Origin: a bacterium
GTDB taxonomy: Bacteria > Planctomycetota > UBA1135 > GCA-002686595
DNA length: 63,270 nt
Reading direction: 5' to 3'
Assembly: GCA_030428395.1 (NCBI GenBank)
Contig: JAUIDW010000004.1
Span: 1 to 63,270 of the forward strand
Part shown: positions 45,636-54,892 of the stretch, piece by piece
Layout of the letters: each line of letters begins with the position of its first letter
Numbering within the stretch: the stretch's first letter is position 1
Position numbers and translations under genes: made by a program
The notes under the pieces: model-generated
What the model was told of the DNA's origin: nothing
Databases searched by the model: none
Seen by the model: the letters and a program-made list of their open reading frames with translations, nothing else

Positions 45636-47909
45636 ATGCCCCTCGCCCTGATCGGCCTGAGCTCGCTGCTCGGCGGCGCCGCCGCCTGGATGCGCGTGCG
45701 GTACGCGAAGGTCGCGCGCGCGCGGCGCGAGGCCCGGCGGCTGCTGCGGCGGATGCGCCACGGGGCGCGGTCGGTCGAGCGGGAGGTCGAGCAGCGCCGC
45801 GCGGACCTGCGGGAATCGGCGGAGGAGTACGCGCGGGAGGCCCGGCGCCTGCGCCTGAACGCGCTGGACATGGACGAGCTGCGCGGCACCGGCGCGACGA
45901 ACGTGCGCTGGGGCGCGCTGCGGGAGGCGGGCCTGCTGACCGTCGGCGACGTGCTGCGCGCCGCCGAGCGCGGGCTGGAGTCGCTGCCCGGCGTGGGCAA
46001 GGCCAGCGCCGCGCGCCTGGGCGAGGCCGTGAGGAACCTGCGCGAGCGGATCGAGCTCGAGCCCGTCGAGCTGCCGGCCGCGTCGCTGCGGCGCGGCGTC
46101 GACCTCGGCGTGGCCCGCGACACGGTCGCGTTCGAGGAGGCGCGGCGCGAGCTCGCGGTGCCGCTCGAGCGCGGCGCCGGCGAGCGGGCGGAGATCGAGC
46201 GCGAGGCCCGGGAGCTGCGGCGCGCGAGCTCGTTCCTGCGCTGGAGCCTGTCGGGGCGGACGCGCGCGCGCGAGGCCGAGTGGGTGGACCGCTGGAACCG
46301 CCTGGCCGGTCGCGCCTCCACCGTCGTGTCGGAGCCGCCGCTGGCGGACCGGGCCGGGGAGGAGGCCGCGGAGCGCGCATCCCTCGCCGACGACGAGGTC
46401 CGGCGCCGGTTCCGCGAGCGCTACGCGGAGTGCTGCTCGCTGCTCGAGCGCTTCCTCGCCGGCGGGGACGACCGCCCGGAGGCCGCCGGGGTGGCCCCCA
46501 CCCAGGCCGCGGCCGGCGGGCTGCCCGAGGAGGTCGCGCAGCGCATCGAGCAGCACCCGCTCGACGTCGCCGGCCTCGGCGTGCAGCTGCGCCGCTACCA
46601 GGAGTTCGGCGCGAGGTTCGCGCTGGCGCAGCGCCGCGTCGTGCTGGGCGACGAGATGGGGCTCGGGAAGACGATCCAGGCGCTGGCGGCCATGGTCGAC
46701 ATCGAGGCGCGGCGGCCGGGCTCGCGCTTCCTGGTCGTGGCGCCCGCGGGGATCCTGTTCAACTGGGTCCACGAGGTGCACGCCCGCACGGGCCTGGCCT
46801 ACCGCGTGCTGTACGGCCGCGAGTTCGAGGACGAGCTGGAGAAGTGGGCGACCGAGGGCGGCGTCGGCGTGACCTCCTACCCGTTCCTGGCACAGCGGGA
46901 CCTGCCGGCGCGCATCGCCGAGCGCGGCGGCGGCGTGGCGCTGCTGGTCGCCGACGAGGCCCACTACGTCAAGAACCCCGAGGCCCAGCGCTCGCAGGCG
47001 GTGGCGCGCGCCGCCCGGCTGGCCGAGCACGTGCTGTTCCTGTCCGGCACGCCGATGGAGAACCGGCCGGAGGAGATGCTGGACCTGCTGGGCGTCCTGG
47101 GACTCGAGCAGCTGGGCGACGAGCCCGTCGCCGAGCTGCGCCAGCACGTCGAGTCCCGCTCGCCCCGCGCGTTCCGGGCCGCGGTGGCGCCGGCGTACCT
47201 GCGCCGCAACCAGCGGGACGTGCTGACCGAGCTGCCCGAGCGGATCGAGACCGAGGAGTGGGTGGACCTCTCCCCCAACGACTTCGCCGCGTACCGGGAC
47301 GCGGTCGAGCGCGGCGACTTCATGGGCATGCGCCAGGCCGCGATCCTGGGGGACGGCTCGGGGCTCTCCGCCAAGCTGGACCACCTGGCGGTGCTGCTCG
47401 AGGACCACGCCGAGAGCGGCCGCAAGGTCGTCGTGTTCTCGTACTTCCTGAACGTCCTGCAGGTGCTGTCCAAGCGCTTCGGGTGCCAGGGCTGCATCAC
47501 GGGCGCGATGCCGCCGAAGGAGCGGATGGAGCTCGTGCAGGCCTTCAACGCCGCCGAGGGCCACGCGATCCTGCTGGCGCAGGTCGAGGCCGGCGGCCAG
47601 GGCCTGAACATGCAGGGCGGCTCGGTGGTGGTGCTGGTCGAGCCGCAGTACAAGCCGACGACCGAGGCCCAGGCGATCGCGCGCGTCCACCGCATGGGGC
47701 AGACGGAGAAGGTGATCGTCCACCGGCTGCTGGCGCGCGACTGCGTCGATCAGCGCCTGCTGGACCTGGTGCGCGAGAAGGCCGAGCTGTTCCAGGCCTA
47801 CGCGGATCGCAGCGCCCTCAAGGACGCCAGCGCGCAGGCCACGCACGCCGGGCTGGCGCGCGCGATCGTCGAGGCCGAGCGCGAGCGCTGGATGGGCTCG
47901 CCCGCCTAG
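45636..47909 (+). CDS. SNF2-family DEAD/DEAH helicase with hydrophobic N-terminus and HhH
   Basis: A 757-residue protein. The start at MPLALIGLSSLLGGAAAWMR puts a hydrophobic, possibly membrane-associating segment first, followed by a basic coiled coil (ARREARRLLRRMRHGARSVE). A helix-hairpin-helix pair follows near 90-130 (LRGTGATNVRWGALREAGL, LESLPGVGKASAARLGEAV). The helicase core starts at about 310: motif I GDEMGLGKTIQAL, motif II ADEAH, motif III FLSGTPMENRPEEM, and C-terminal motifs VVVFSYFLNVL, QVEAGGQGLNMQGG and ARVHRMGQTEKV, all diagnostic of SNF2 translocases. It should move along duplex DNA using ATP. A SNF2 enzyme with a membrane-like N-terminus is unusual. The upstream 893 bp is gene-free, so its mRNA leader may include the structured element. 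Confidence 0.92.
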   Translation: MPLALIGLSSLLGGAAAWMRVRYAKVARARREARRLLRRMRHGARSVEREVEQRRADLRESAEEYAREARRLRLNALDMDELRGTGATNVRWGALREAGLLTVGDVLRAAERGLESLPGVGKASAARLGEAVRNLRERIELEPVELPAASLRRGVDLGVARDTVAFEEARRELAVPLERGAGERAEIEREARELRRASSFLRWSLSGRTRAREAEWVDRWNRLAGRASTVVSEPPLADRAGEEAAERASLADDEVRRRFRERYAECCSLLERFLAGGDDRPEAAGVAPTQAAAGGLPEEVAQRIEQHPLDVAGLGVQLRRYQEFGARFALAQRRVVLGDEMGLGKTIQALAAMVDIEARRPGSRFLVVAPAGILFNWVHEVHARTGLAYRVLYGREFEDELEKWATEGGVGVTSYPFLAQRDLPARIAERGGGVALLVADEAHYVKNPEAQRSQAVARAARLAEHVLFLSGTPMENRPEEMLDLLGVLGLEQLGDEPVAELRQHVESRSPRAFRAAVAPAYLRRNQRDVLTELPERIETEEWVDLSPNDFAAYRDAVERGDFMGMRQAAILGDGSGLSAKLDHLAVLLEDHAESGRKVVVFSYFLNVLQVLSKRFGCQGCITGAMPPKERMELVQAFNAAEGHAILLAQVEAGGQGLNMQGGSVVVLVEPQYKPTTEAQAIARVHRMGQTEKVIVHRLLARDCVDQRLLDLVREKAELFQAYADRSALKDASAQATHAGLARAIVEAERERWMGSPA

Positions 47910-48162
47910 CCGCCGCACGCGGCACACCGCTCGCCGGCGGCGCACCCGTCGCCGGCTTCCCGCTCGCGCGACGCGCTCGAGTCCGCCCGGCGCACGTTCG
48001 CGGCTGCGTCGCGGCGCGCACGGTGCGCTCCACGGTGCGCTCACGCGCGCTGCGCAGAGATCGTGCGCGGCGTCCCTCCCCGGATCGCGGCCGCAGGTGT
48101 ACAACGGACGTGCGCCGGCGCCCTGAGGGACTCGGAGCCGGCCCTTCCCAAGGAGGTACGGG

Positions 48163-49848
48163 ATGCAACGAGCGATTCGAACGGGTCGCCTGGGTGCCGG
48201 TCTGATCCTCGCGGCCACCGCCGCGGCCCAGGAGCCGTTCACGGAGGAGTCGTCCGCGCGCGGCATTCACTACGTGGTGACGCAGGGCGTCGTGGACCAC
48301 GGATTCGGCTGCGGCGTGGCGCTGGCCGACCTGGACGCCGACGGGGACGCCGACCTGATCGGCGTCGGAGCCGCGGACGGGCACGTCGCGCTGTACGAGA
48401 ACGACGGCACGGGCCACTTCACCGACCGCGAGTCGGGCAGCGGGCTGCCCGCCGTGCTGAACGCCTCGGGGGTGTCGGCCGCCGACTGGGACGCGGACGG
48501 GGACATGGACCTCTACTTCACCCGGTGGAACACCCCCAACGTGATGATGCGCAACGAGGGGGACTTCCAGTTCGTCGACGTCTCCGTGGAGACCGGCACG
48601 GCCGACGACGGCGCGGGCACGGGCTGCACGTGGGGCGACTACGACCAGGACGGGCGGCTGGACCTGTACCTGTGCAACCGCACGGGCTCCCAGGGCTCGA
48701 CGGTCCCCAACCGGCTGTTCCGCAACCGCGGCCAGGGCGTGTTCGTGGACGAGGCCTTCGACGCCGGCGTGACCGGCGAGGACTCGTGGAGCTTCCACGC
48801 CGTCTTCTTCGACTACGACCAGGACGCCGACCTCGACCTGTACCTGTCGAACGACAAGGGCTACGCGGGGCTCTGGACCAACCGCCTGTACCAGAACCTC
48901 GGCGGCGGCGCGTTCCTGGACGTCAGCTCGAGCTCGGGCGCGGACGCCAAGCTGAACTCGATGGGCATCGCCGTGGGCGACTTCGACGGCAACGGCTGGG
49001 ACGACTTCTACGTCACGAACACGCACGAGGGGAACGAGCTGTACCTCAACGACGGCGACGGGACCTTCACGGACTCGACGCTGCTGACGGGGACGGGCTC
49101 GTACCTCGTGGGCTGGGGGGCGGTCTTCGTCGACTACGACAACGACGGCTGGCGCGAGCTCTTCGTGTGCAACATGGACGGCCGCAACCGGCTGTACGAC
49201 CACGACGGCACGTGGCCGTGCGTCAACGACGCCCAGGCGTTGCAGCTGGGCGACCCCGAGGCCTCCTTCGGCGTGGCCGCGGCCGACGTGGACGCCGACG
49301 GCGACGTGGACCTCGTCACGCAGAACCTGAACGGCCGCGTGAAGCTCTGGATCAACCACGAGGGCGAGAACCGCTCGTGGGTGCGCTTCCGCGTGGACGG
49401 GCCCGACGGCAACCCCGAGGCGCTCGGCGCGCGCGTCGGGGTCCGCGTGGGTGCGACGACGCAGACGCACGGGATCGTCGCCGGCGCGGGCTACAAGGGC
49501 CTGTGCGAGCACGTCGCGCACTTCGGGCTGGACCAGGCGACCGTCGTCGACCAGGTCGACGTCGCCTGGCCGGGCGGCGCGGTCACGCGGACGCTGACGG
49601 GCTACGCCGCTGGCTCCGAGTGGACCCTGTACCCGCCCGAGCGCCTGGGCGACGCCGACGGCGACGGCGCGGTCGGGCCGCTCGACCTGGGGCACTTCTG
49701 GCTCGGCTACACCGGGCCGGGCATCGCCCGCGTGCGCCCCGGCTGGGAGATGATGGACTTCGACGGCGACGGGGACGTCGACGCGGACGACTACGCGTCG
49801 TTCCTGACGCTGTACGCCCTGCCCGCGCGGGCCTGGGGGTCGCACTAG
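48163..49848 (+). CDS. Secreted FG-GAP/ASPIC-UnbV (CRTAC1-like) protein with dockerin-like tail
   Basis: A 561-residue exported protein. The ATG has a strong Shine-Dalgarno (AAGGAGG, about six bases upstream). Signal peptide: RLGAGLILAATAAAQ. About eight FG-GAP/VCBS blades follow with Ca2+ loops such as DLDADGDADLIGVG, DWDADGDMDLYFTR, DYDQDGRLDLYLCN and DVDADGDVDLVTQN. The ASPIC/UnbV domain occupies about 405-490 (SWVRFRVDGPDGNPEALGAR, VDVAWPGGAVTRTL). The last 60 residues contain two EF-hand-like dockerin-type calcium loops, GDADGDGAVGPLDLGHFW and DFDGDGDVDADDYASFL. A dockerin-like end is used for docking to cohesins or, in planctomycetes, as a general surface tail. No cohesin gene is in the window. 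Confidence 0.9.
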   Translation: MQRAIRTGRLGAGLILAATAAAQEPFTEESSARGIHYVVTQGVVDHGFGCGVALADLDADGDADLIGVGAADGHVALYENDGTGHFTDRESGSGLPAVLNASGVSAADWDADGDMDLYFTRWNTPNVMMRNEGDFQFVDVSVETGTADDGAGTGCTWGDYDQDGRLDLYLCNRTGSQGSTVPNRLFRNRGQGVFVDEAFDAGVTGEDSWSFHAVFFDYDQDADLDLYLSNDKGYAGLWTNRLYQNLGGGAFLDVSSSSGADAKLNSMGIAVGDFDGNGWDDFYVTNTHEGNELYLNDGDGTFTDSTLLTGTGSYLVGWGAVFVDYDNDGWRELFVCNMDGRNRLYDHDGTWPCVNDAQALQLGDPEASFGVAAADVDADGDVDLVTQNLNGRVKLWINHEGENRSWVRFRVDGPDGNPEALGARVGVRVGATTQTHGIVAGAGYKGLCEHVAHFGLDQATVVDQVDVAWPGGAVTRTLTGYAAGSEWTLYPPERLGDADGDGAVGPLDLGHFWLGYTGPGIARVRPGWEMMDFDGDGDVDADDYASFLTLYALPARAWGSH

Positions 49849-49936
49849 TCATCGCGACGGCGCTCGCGGTCCGCGCGCAGGCGCGCACCGCGGGCGCCGT
49901 CGCGAAGGAGCAGGTGCGTCACGCGCCGGTCGAGCT

Positions 49937-50998
49937 CTACCCGAGTTCGGCCGGCGCGTCTCGTTCCAGCTCGAGCAGCCGGCGCTTGCGCCACAGGCCG
50001 CCGCCGTAGCCGCGCAGGGCGCCGCCCGACTCCACCACGCGGTGGCACGGGACCAGGATCGCGAGCCGGTTCTGGCCGTTCGCGCGGCCGACCGCGCGCG
50101 ACGCACCCGGCCGCCCGAGCTCGCGGGCCAGCTCGCCGTAGGAGAGCGTCGCCCCGTGCGGGATGGCGAGCAGCGCGCGCCACACCGCGAGCTGGAAGTC
50201 GGTGCCGCGCAGGTCGACGGGGACGGTGAACTCCGCGCGGCGCCCCGCGAACCACTCGTCCAGCTCGCGCTCGAGCCGGTCGAGCACGGCGTTGCGGCCG
50301 GGGACGACGGTCCCGGGGAACCAGCGCCGCAGGGCGCGTCCCTGCTCCGGCAGCGCCCGGCGGTCGGCGAACTCGAGCAGGGCCAGGCGGTCCTCGGTCG
50401 CCACCGCCACCATCGCGCCCAGCGGCGTGGGCAGCAGGTCGGTCACCAGGCGGTCGGCGGAGCGCCCGCGCCCCGGCGGCGCGCCGAAGACCCGGGCGAA
50501 GGCGTCGCGGAACCCGCTGGTGGACTCCCAGCCCGCGCCGAGGCCGGCGTCGTCGACGCCCGCGCCCGCGCGCAACTCGGTCCACGCGCCGCCGAGGCGT
50601 CGCTCGCGCTGCCAGGCCTGGAACGTCGCGCCGAAGCGCCGCTGGAAGTAGCGCCGCGCCCGCGCCGGCTCGACGCCGAGCGCGCGCAGGCGGGCGTCGG
50701 TCAGGCGCTCGCCCGACGCGTCCACGCGCGCGATCAGGTCCTGGACCCACGCGGGGTGCGCGCCCGGCGCCTCGAGCGGACGACAGCGGCGGCAGGCCCG
50801 GAAGCCGGCGGCCTCGGCCTCCTCCGCGGTCGCGAAGAACGCCAGGCTGTCGCGGCGCGGGCGCCGGGCCGGACACCCCGGCCGGCAGAACACGCCGGTC
50901 GTCCGCACGCCGAGGAAGAACACCCCGGCGTAGCTCTCGTCGCGCTCGAACACGGCGCGGACCATCTCGTCCTCGGAGGGCAGCAGGTGCGAGTTCAT
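49937..50998 (-). CDS. ada: Bifunctional Ada: methylphosphotriester and O6-methylguanine repair protein and activator
   Basis: A 353-residue adaptive-response protein. The N-terminal zinc domain has Cys38, Cys42, Cys69 and Cys72, the same numbering as the E. coli protein, with Cys38 as the expected methylphosphotriester acceptor (TTGVFCRPGCPARRP, FRACRRCRP). A shortened AraC-type HTH follows (about 85-165, YFQRRFGATFQAWQRERRLG, GWESTSGFRDAFARVFG). The C-terminal methyltransferase has the acceptor Cys318 in LVPCHRVVESGG and the preceding VGRANGQNRLAI. All three activities therefore look intact. The ATG precedes the conserved domain directly. It is followed on the plus side by the convergent FG-GAP gene and preceded by the sulfotransferase-like gene. 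tag, usually a member of the same response, is far away at 17980. Confidence 0.95.
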   Translation of the reverse strand: MNSHLLPSEDEMVRAVFERDESYAGVFFLGVRTTGVFCRPGCPARRPRRDSLAFFATAEEAEAAGFRACRRCRPLEAPGAHPAWVQDLIARVDASGERLTDARLRALGVEPARARRYFQRRFGATFQAWQRERRLGGAWTELRAGAGVDDAGLGAGWESTSGFRDAFARVFGAPPGRGRSADRLVTDLLPTPLGAMVAVATEDRLALLEFADRRALPEQGRALRRWFPGTVVPGRNAVLDRLERELDEWFAGRRAEFTVPVDLRGTDFQLAVWRALLAIPHGATLSYGELARELGRPGASRAVGRANGQNRLAILVPCHRVVESGGALRGYGGGLWRKRRLLELERDAPAELG

Positions 50999-51111
50999 GG
51001 GTGCACGGTACGGGCGGCACCGGCGAGCACGCCACCGCGGGCTGGACGCCGAATTCGGTTCCCGGGCCCCGTGCCTCACCCGGGGCGCCACCGGGGCGCC
51101 GCGCGGGGCCC

Positions 51112-52455
51112 TCAGCGCCCGGTGACGAAGGCGTCGACCGGGAAGTCCGCGGGCAGGCGCACCAGCTCGAACAGCGTGGCGACCAGCCCGCCCGAGTCGC
51201 CGGCGCGGTAGGGGCTGACGAACTCCCAGACGACCTCGCCGTCGGGCGTCACCTCGATCGCGCGGCCGTAGTCGGACTCGGTCAGCAGCGTGTTGCCGTT
51301 CGCCAGGCGCTTGGCCGTGCCGCACGTGCGCGAGTGGAAGGGCACCGCCTCGGACCCGGTGAACTGCCACACGGTGCGCTGCGTGAACGGGTCGATCTCG
51401 ACCGCGCGGGACGAGGTCGCGCTGGCCATGTTGTCGAGCAGCAGCAGGTTGCCGCTGGGCAGCAGCTCGGGGTCGTGCTGGCGCCGCCAGTTGCCCGACA
51501 GCGCCCACGGCACGCTGCGCGCGACCGGATCCACCACGGCGACGGTGTTCGTGTGGCGGATCGAGATCAGCAGGTTGCCGGCCCGGAAGGCGGGGTGGCG
51601 CTCGAACAGCGAGCCGTCGAGGACGTCGATCGAGTTCGTGTGGAAGATGTCGGCGGCGACCGGGATGAAGTCGAGGATGCCGCGGTACTCGGAGCGCTCG
51701 AAGCACTCGACCAGCGAGAACCGGCGCTGCTCGACGCCGTCGGGGCCCAGCGCCACGACGAAGTCCTCGAGCACCGGCAGCCGCTTGTGTAGCCGCGGCA
51801 GGACCTTCTTCTCGCGGTCCAGCGCCCAGATCGTCCCGGCGGCGTCCACCGCCACCTCGTGGTGGTAGCCGCCGCGGACGGCCCACAGGACGTTCGACTG
51901 CGCGTCCAGCCGCACCAGGCCGAGACCGCTGAAGATCGCCACCACGTCGCCGCTGGGGAACAGGTGCGCGCGGCGGAAGAAGGTCTTGTTGGCCGTGCTG
52001 TTGGCCTCGTCGGCGAAGTAGTCGGGCCACACGTCGGCGGGTGAGCGCTCCCAGCGGTGCAGCACGTTCCCGTCCATGTCGGCGAGCAGCGCGACGGGGC
52101 CGTGGCCCGACGTGAAGAAGTTGAAGCCTGCCTGCGCGCGCTCGCGGTCGTGCACCGGCACCACCGGGCGGGAGTCGTCGGCGACCTCGTAGCCGTCGGC
52201 GTAGCCCAGGCCGGCCAGCATCGCCTCGTCCCGCTCGTCGCGCTCGCCGAGCACGATCGTCTCGCCCGCGTCGCGCGCCTCGCGCCAGCGGCCGGCGAGC
52301 TCGTCGTCGTTCTCGACCGCCGGAAGGGTGGCCTGGGGGCGCGGCGCGGCGGGCGGCGCGGCGGCCTGCCCCGGGCCACCGGAGCCGAGCCAGTACCCCA
52401 CCGCGCTCCCGACGAGGAGCCCGAGCAGGGCGAGGACGGCGGACGAGGCACGCAT
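51112..52455 (-). CDS. Arylsulfotransferase-like secreted propeller protein
   Basis: A 447-residue protein with a signal peptide or anchor (SSAVLALLGLLVGSAVGYWL) and a Pro/Ala-rich linker. The body is a beta-propeller resembling the arylsulfotransferase (ASST) family: GFNFFTSGHGPVALLADMDG, NVLHRWERSPADVWP, HHEVAVDAAGTIWALDREKK, SIRHTNTVAVVDPVARSVPW, GNWRRQHDPELLPSGNLLLL and FHSRTCGTAKRLANGNTLLT. Conserved His and Arg in these blades match the ASST active-site pattern in general form, but I cannot confirm sulfotransferase activity. It could equally be a binding propeller. It is probably monocistronic, 113 bp upstream of ada on the same strand. Confidence 0.72.
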   Translation of the reverse strand: MRASSAVLALLGLLVGSAVGYWLGSGGPGQAAAPPAAPRPQATLPAVENDDELAGRWREARDAGETIVLGERDERDEAMLAGLGYADGYEVADDSRPVVPVHDRERAQAGFNFFTSGHGPVALLADMDGNVLHRWERSPADVWPDYFADEANSTANKTFFRRAHLFPSGDVVAIFSGLGLVRLDAQSNVLWAVRGGYHHEVAVDAAGTIWALDREKKVLPRLHKRLPVLEDFVVALGPDGVEQRRFSLVECFERSEYRGILDFIPVAADIFHTNSIDVLDGSLFERHPAFRAGNLLISIRHTNTVAVVDPVARSVPWALSGNWRRQHDPELLPSGNLLLLDNMASATSSRAVEIDPFTQRTVWQFTGSEAVPFHSRTCGTAKRLANGNTLLTESDYGRAIEVTPDGEVVWEFVSPYRAGDSGGLVATLFELVRLPADFPVDAFVTGR

Positions 52456-52535
52456 GGGCGCTCAGACTACCACGCGGGGCGGGACGTCCCGCGGAGCTCC
52501 GCCACCTCGGCCCGCGGGAACCGTCGACCGATGCG

Positions 52536-53087
52536 CTACGCCTCCTCCTTGCGGCGCATCGTGATCTTGATGTCGTAGGTCCAGTTGTCGACCGGGACGT
52601 CCTCGGGCTCGAGCTTCTTCTGCGCCGGCTTCAGGAGGATGCCGGTCACGCGCATGAGGCCGCGGCTCTGCTCCTCGATGCGGTACATGAAGTTGGCGAT
52701 CTTGGTGCGCGGCTCGGCGCGCTTGATCTGGGACTGGACGGTGTACTCGACGTCCTGGACGCCCTTGCCGGCGGGCGTCTCGCGGCGGCTGATGTCGATC
52801 TGGCCCAGGGCGATCTGGGGCTGGGCCGCGATGCTGCGGATGAACGACTCCGGCTGCATGACGCCGTTCTCGAAGTCGAACCGGTTCAGCTCGCGCAGCT
52901 CGCGCGTGAGGCGCCGCGAGGTGACCTGCAGCTGCTGCGCGCGCAGCGGCACGTCGCGCTCGAGCGCGGCCTCCGCCTCCATGCGCTTCTGGCGCCACTG
53001 CCAGCCGGTGTAGCCCAGCACGCAGGAGCCGACGAGCGACAGCCCGACGATCATCCGGGCGAAGTTGAGGTGGCTGAAGAGCTTCAC
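52536..53087 (-). CDS. PilO/GspM-like assembly-platform protein
   Basis: A 183-residue bitopic inner-membrane protein. The N-terminus is short and cytoplasmic, one span lies at about 11-27 (MIVGLSLVGSCVLGYTG), then a coiled coil (about 30-65, RMEAEAALERDVPLRAQQLQ) and an alpha/beta domain ending in WTYDIKITMRRKEEA. This is the architecture of PilO and GspM, which sit in the platform that assembles type IV pili or type II secretion pseudopili. Sequence identity to named members is too weak to choose between the two systems. GTG start in a GTGA overlap with the PilM/GspL-like gene. It is the last gene of the five-gene operon starting at 56467. Confidence 0.7.
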   Translation of the reverse strand: MKLFSHLNFARMIVGLSLVGSCVLGYTGWQWRQKRMEAEAALERDVPLRAQQLQVTSRRLTRELRELNRFDFENGVMQPESFIRSIAAQPQIALGQIDISRRETPAGKGVQDVEYTVQSQIKRAEPRTKIANFMYRIEEQSRGLMRVTGILLKPAQKKLEPEDVPVDNWTYDIKITMRRKEEA

Positions 53088-54889
53088 TCGGTCCCCTCCC
53101 CCAGCGGAGTCTGGTTCAGGTCCAGGATCAGGCGCATGCCCTCGACGTAGACGCCCTTGTTGTCCTTCAGCGTCTTGGTGCCGCGCTGCTGGATCTCGGA
53201 GCACCAGGGCTCGGCCCGCAGGCCGCCCTCGAAGCGCTCGAAGTTGTAGGTGCCCTCGGTCCCGCTGTCGGCGAAGAACGACATGTCGGTCGTGATCTCG
53301 ACCGTGTCGGGCTTCGAGCCGCGGCCCGAGCGGTACTGCGCGTCGACGCGGTGCACCGAGATGCGGCCGACCTCCTCGGCGTGGGCCGTGATCCAGTTGA
53401 AGACCATCGTCAGGCCCTCGAGGGCGGACATCGGGCGGTCGATGTCGCCGCTCTTGCCCAGGGCCTTCTCGGCCTTGTCCAGCTCGCGCTCGAGGCGCCA
53501 CTCGAGCTCGCCGAGGGACTCGAGCCGCGTCCGCTCCGGGTCGCCGTCCTGGGAGCGCACCACGGTCAGGTAGCGGTCCACCGCGTCGACCGGCTCGCCC
53601 AGGTTGCCCTCGATCCCGCGCTTGGGGTCGCCCTGCATGAAGCCGGCGGCGCTGCCGATCCACATGTAGAGGTCGCGGTCGCGGAAGGTGAAGCGGCGGT
53701 GCTCGAAGATGTTGAAGACGCCCAGCAGGGTGACGAGCAGCACGCTGGCCATGGCGACGGGCAGCTCGACGCGCTCGAACTTGCCGGTGAAGCGCAGCTC
53801 CTCGCGGCGCAGCGAGGGGCGCAGCACGCCGCCGCCGAGCTGGCGCAGCGCGGCCCCGTAGGCCACCACGAGCGGCGCCGTGCCCTCGGCGGGCCGCGGC
53901 GCGGTGTGGGCCACGCCGTCGTCCTCGTCCTCGAGCCCGTCCTCCCCGGACTCGCCTTCGTCCGCGGCGACCTCGCCCGCGGCCCCCGGGGCCGGCGCGA
54001 CGTCCTCCTCGAACACGTCCAGCTCGTAGACGGGGACGTCCAGCACCTGGCTCCCGACGAGCCCCGGCAGCTCGAGCCCGCAGACGTACACGGCCTCGAT
54101 CGGGTTGCGGGTGTGGGCGCCGGACACACTGCGCACGAGCTCGCGGCGCAGGCGCGCGACCAGCTGGTCGATCTTCTCCTGGATCTCCTCGGGCGTCGGG
54201 CCCTCGACCTCGGGCGCGGGCTCGCCGTCCTCGCCCTCCTCCGCGGCGGGTTCGACCGGCGGCTCGTAGGAGAGCGCGCCCAGGTGGATCGCGCGGATCG
54301 AGCTCAGCCGCCCGCCGTCGACCACGACGACCGACGTCGACGTGTCCCCGATGTGCACGAGCAGCTGGGCGTCCTCGGCGGAGCAGATGCCCGCCGCGAT
54401 CGAGGCGTTGGCCATGGCCGTCGCCTCGAGCTCGAGCTCGTTCGGCTCCACGCCGGCGTGCTGGAGCAGCTCGAGGGCCGCCGACAGGTCGCGCTTGGGC
54501 ACCGCGGTGACCAGCAAGGAGCTCTCGCCGTCGGACACCTCGGTCGTCAGGAAGTCGATGACGACGTCGTCGATGTTGAACTGCGGGAGCTGGCTCTCGA
54601 CCTCGAACTTGATGACCTCCTCGATCTTCGCGGCGTCCTCGAACGGCAGCCGCACGGACCGGAACGCCGCCAGCCCCGTGTCCACGGCGACGCCGACGCT
54701 GTCGACGGGGACCTTGTGGTCCTTCACCGCGCGCTTGAGGTGCGCGGCGGCCTCGTGGAAGGGGTCCTCGCCACCGGCGGGCAGCTCGCCGGCCTCGAAG
54801 GCGGCGATGCGGTGCTTCTTCGCGCTGCCCTCGAGGACCACCAGCTCGTAGCGCCGGGGCCCGATGCGGATTCCGCAGGAGCGTGCCAT
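53084..54889 (-). CDS. PilM-PilN fusion, GspL-like assembly-platform protein
   Basis: A 601-residue protein. The N-terminal half is an actin-like PilM/GspL cytoplasmic domain: CGIRIGPRRYELVVLEGSAK, SVGVAVDTGLAAFRSVRLPF, KIEEVIKFEVESQLPQF, AAGICSAEDAQLLVHIGDTS and TSVVVVDGGRLSSIRAIHLG. It carries two acidic inserts, one near 225-250 and one near 325-360. A single span lies at about 385-405 (VAMASVLLVTLLGVFNI), followed by a periplasmic region with a helical LGELEWRLERELDKAEKALG stretch and a PilN-like alpha/beta domain. The PilM and PilN functions thus lie in one chain, as in GspL of type II secretion. It exceeds the usual GspL length of about 400, mostly because of the acidic inserts. It lies 3 bp after the Spy-like gene and overlaps the PilO/GspM-like gene. 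Confidence 0.8.
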   Translation of the reverse strand: MARSCGIRIGPRRYELVVLEGSAKKHRIAAFEAGELPAGGEDPFHEAAAHLKRAVKDHKVPVDSVGVAVDTGLAAFRSVRLPFEDAAKIEEVIKFEVESQLPQFNIDDVVIDFLTTEVSDGESSLLVTAVPKRDLSAALELLQHAGVEPNELELEATAMANASIAAGICSAEDAQLLVHIGDTSTSVVVVDGGRLSSIRAIHLGALSYEPPVEPAAEEGEDGEPAPEVEGPTPEEIQEKIDQLVARLRRELVRSVSGAHTRNPIEAVYVCGLELPGLVGSQVLDVPVYELDVFEEDVAPAPGAAGEVAADEGESGEDGLEDEDDGVAHTAPRPAEGTAPLVVAYGAALRQLGGGVLRPSLRREELRFTGKFERVELPVAMASVLLVTLLGVFNIFEHRRFTFRDRDLYMWIGSAAGFMQGDPKRGIEGNLGEPVDAVDRYLTVVRSQDGDPERTRLESLGELEWRLERELDKAEKALGKSGDIDRPMSALEGLTMVFNWITAHAEEVGRISVHRVDAQYRSGRGSKPDTVEITTDMSFFADSGTEGTYNFERFEGGLRAEPWCSEIQQRGTKTLKDNKGVYVEGMRLILDLNQTPLGEGTE

Positions 54890-54892
54890 GGG

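Noticed and set aside
44658-48266. Minus-strand frame spanning the SNF2 gene and the repeat region
   Set aside because: Shadow of the helicase gene; it also crosses the minisatellite without any domain or plausible start.
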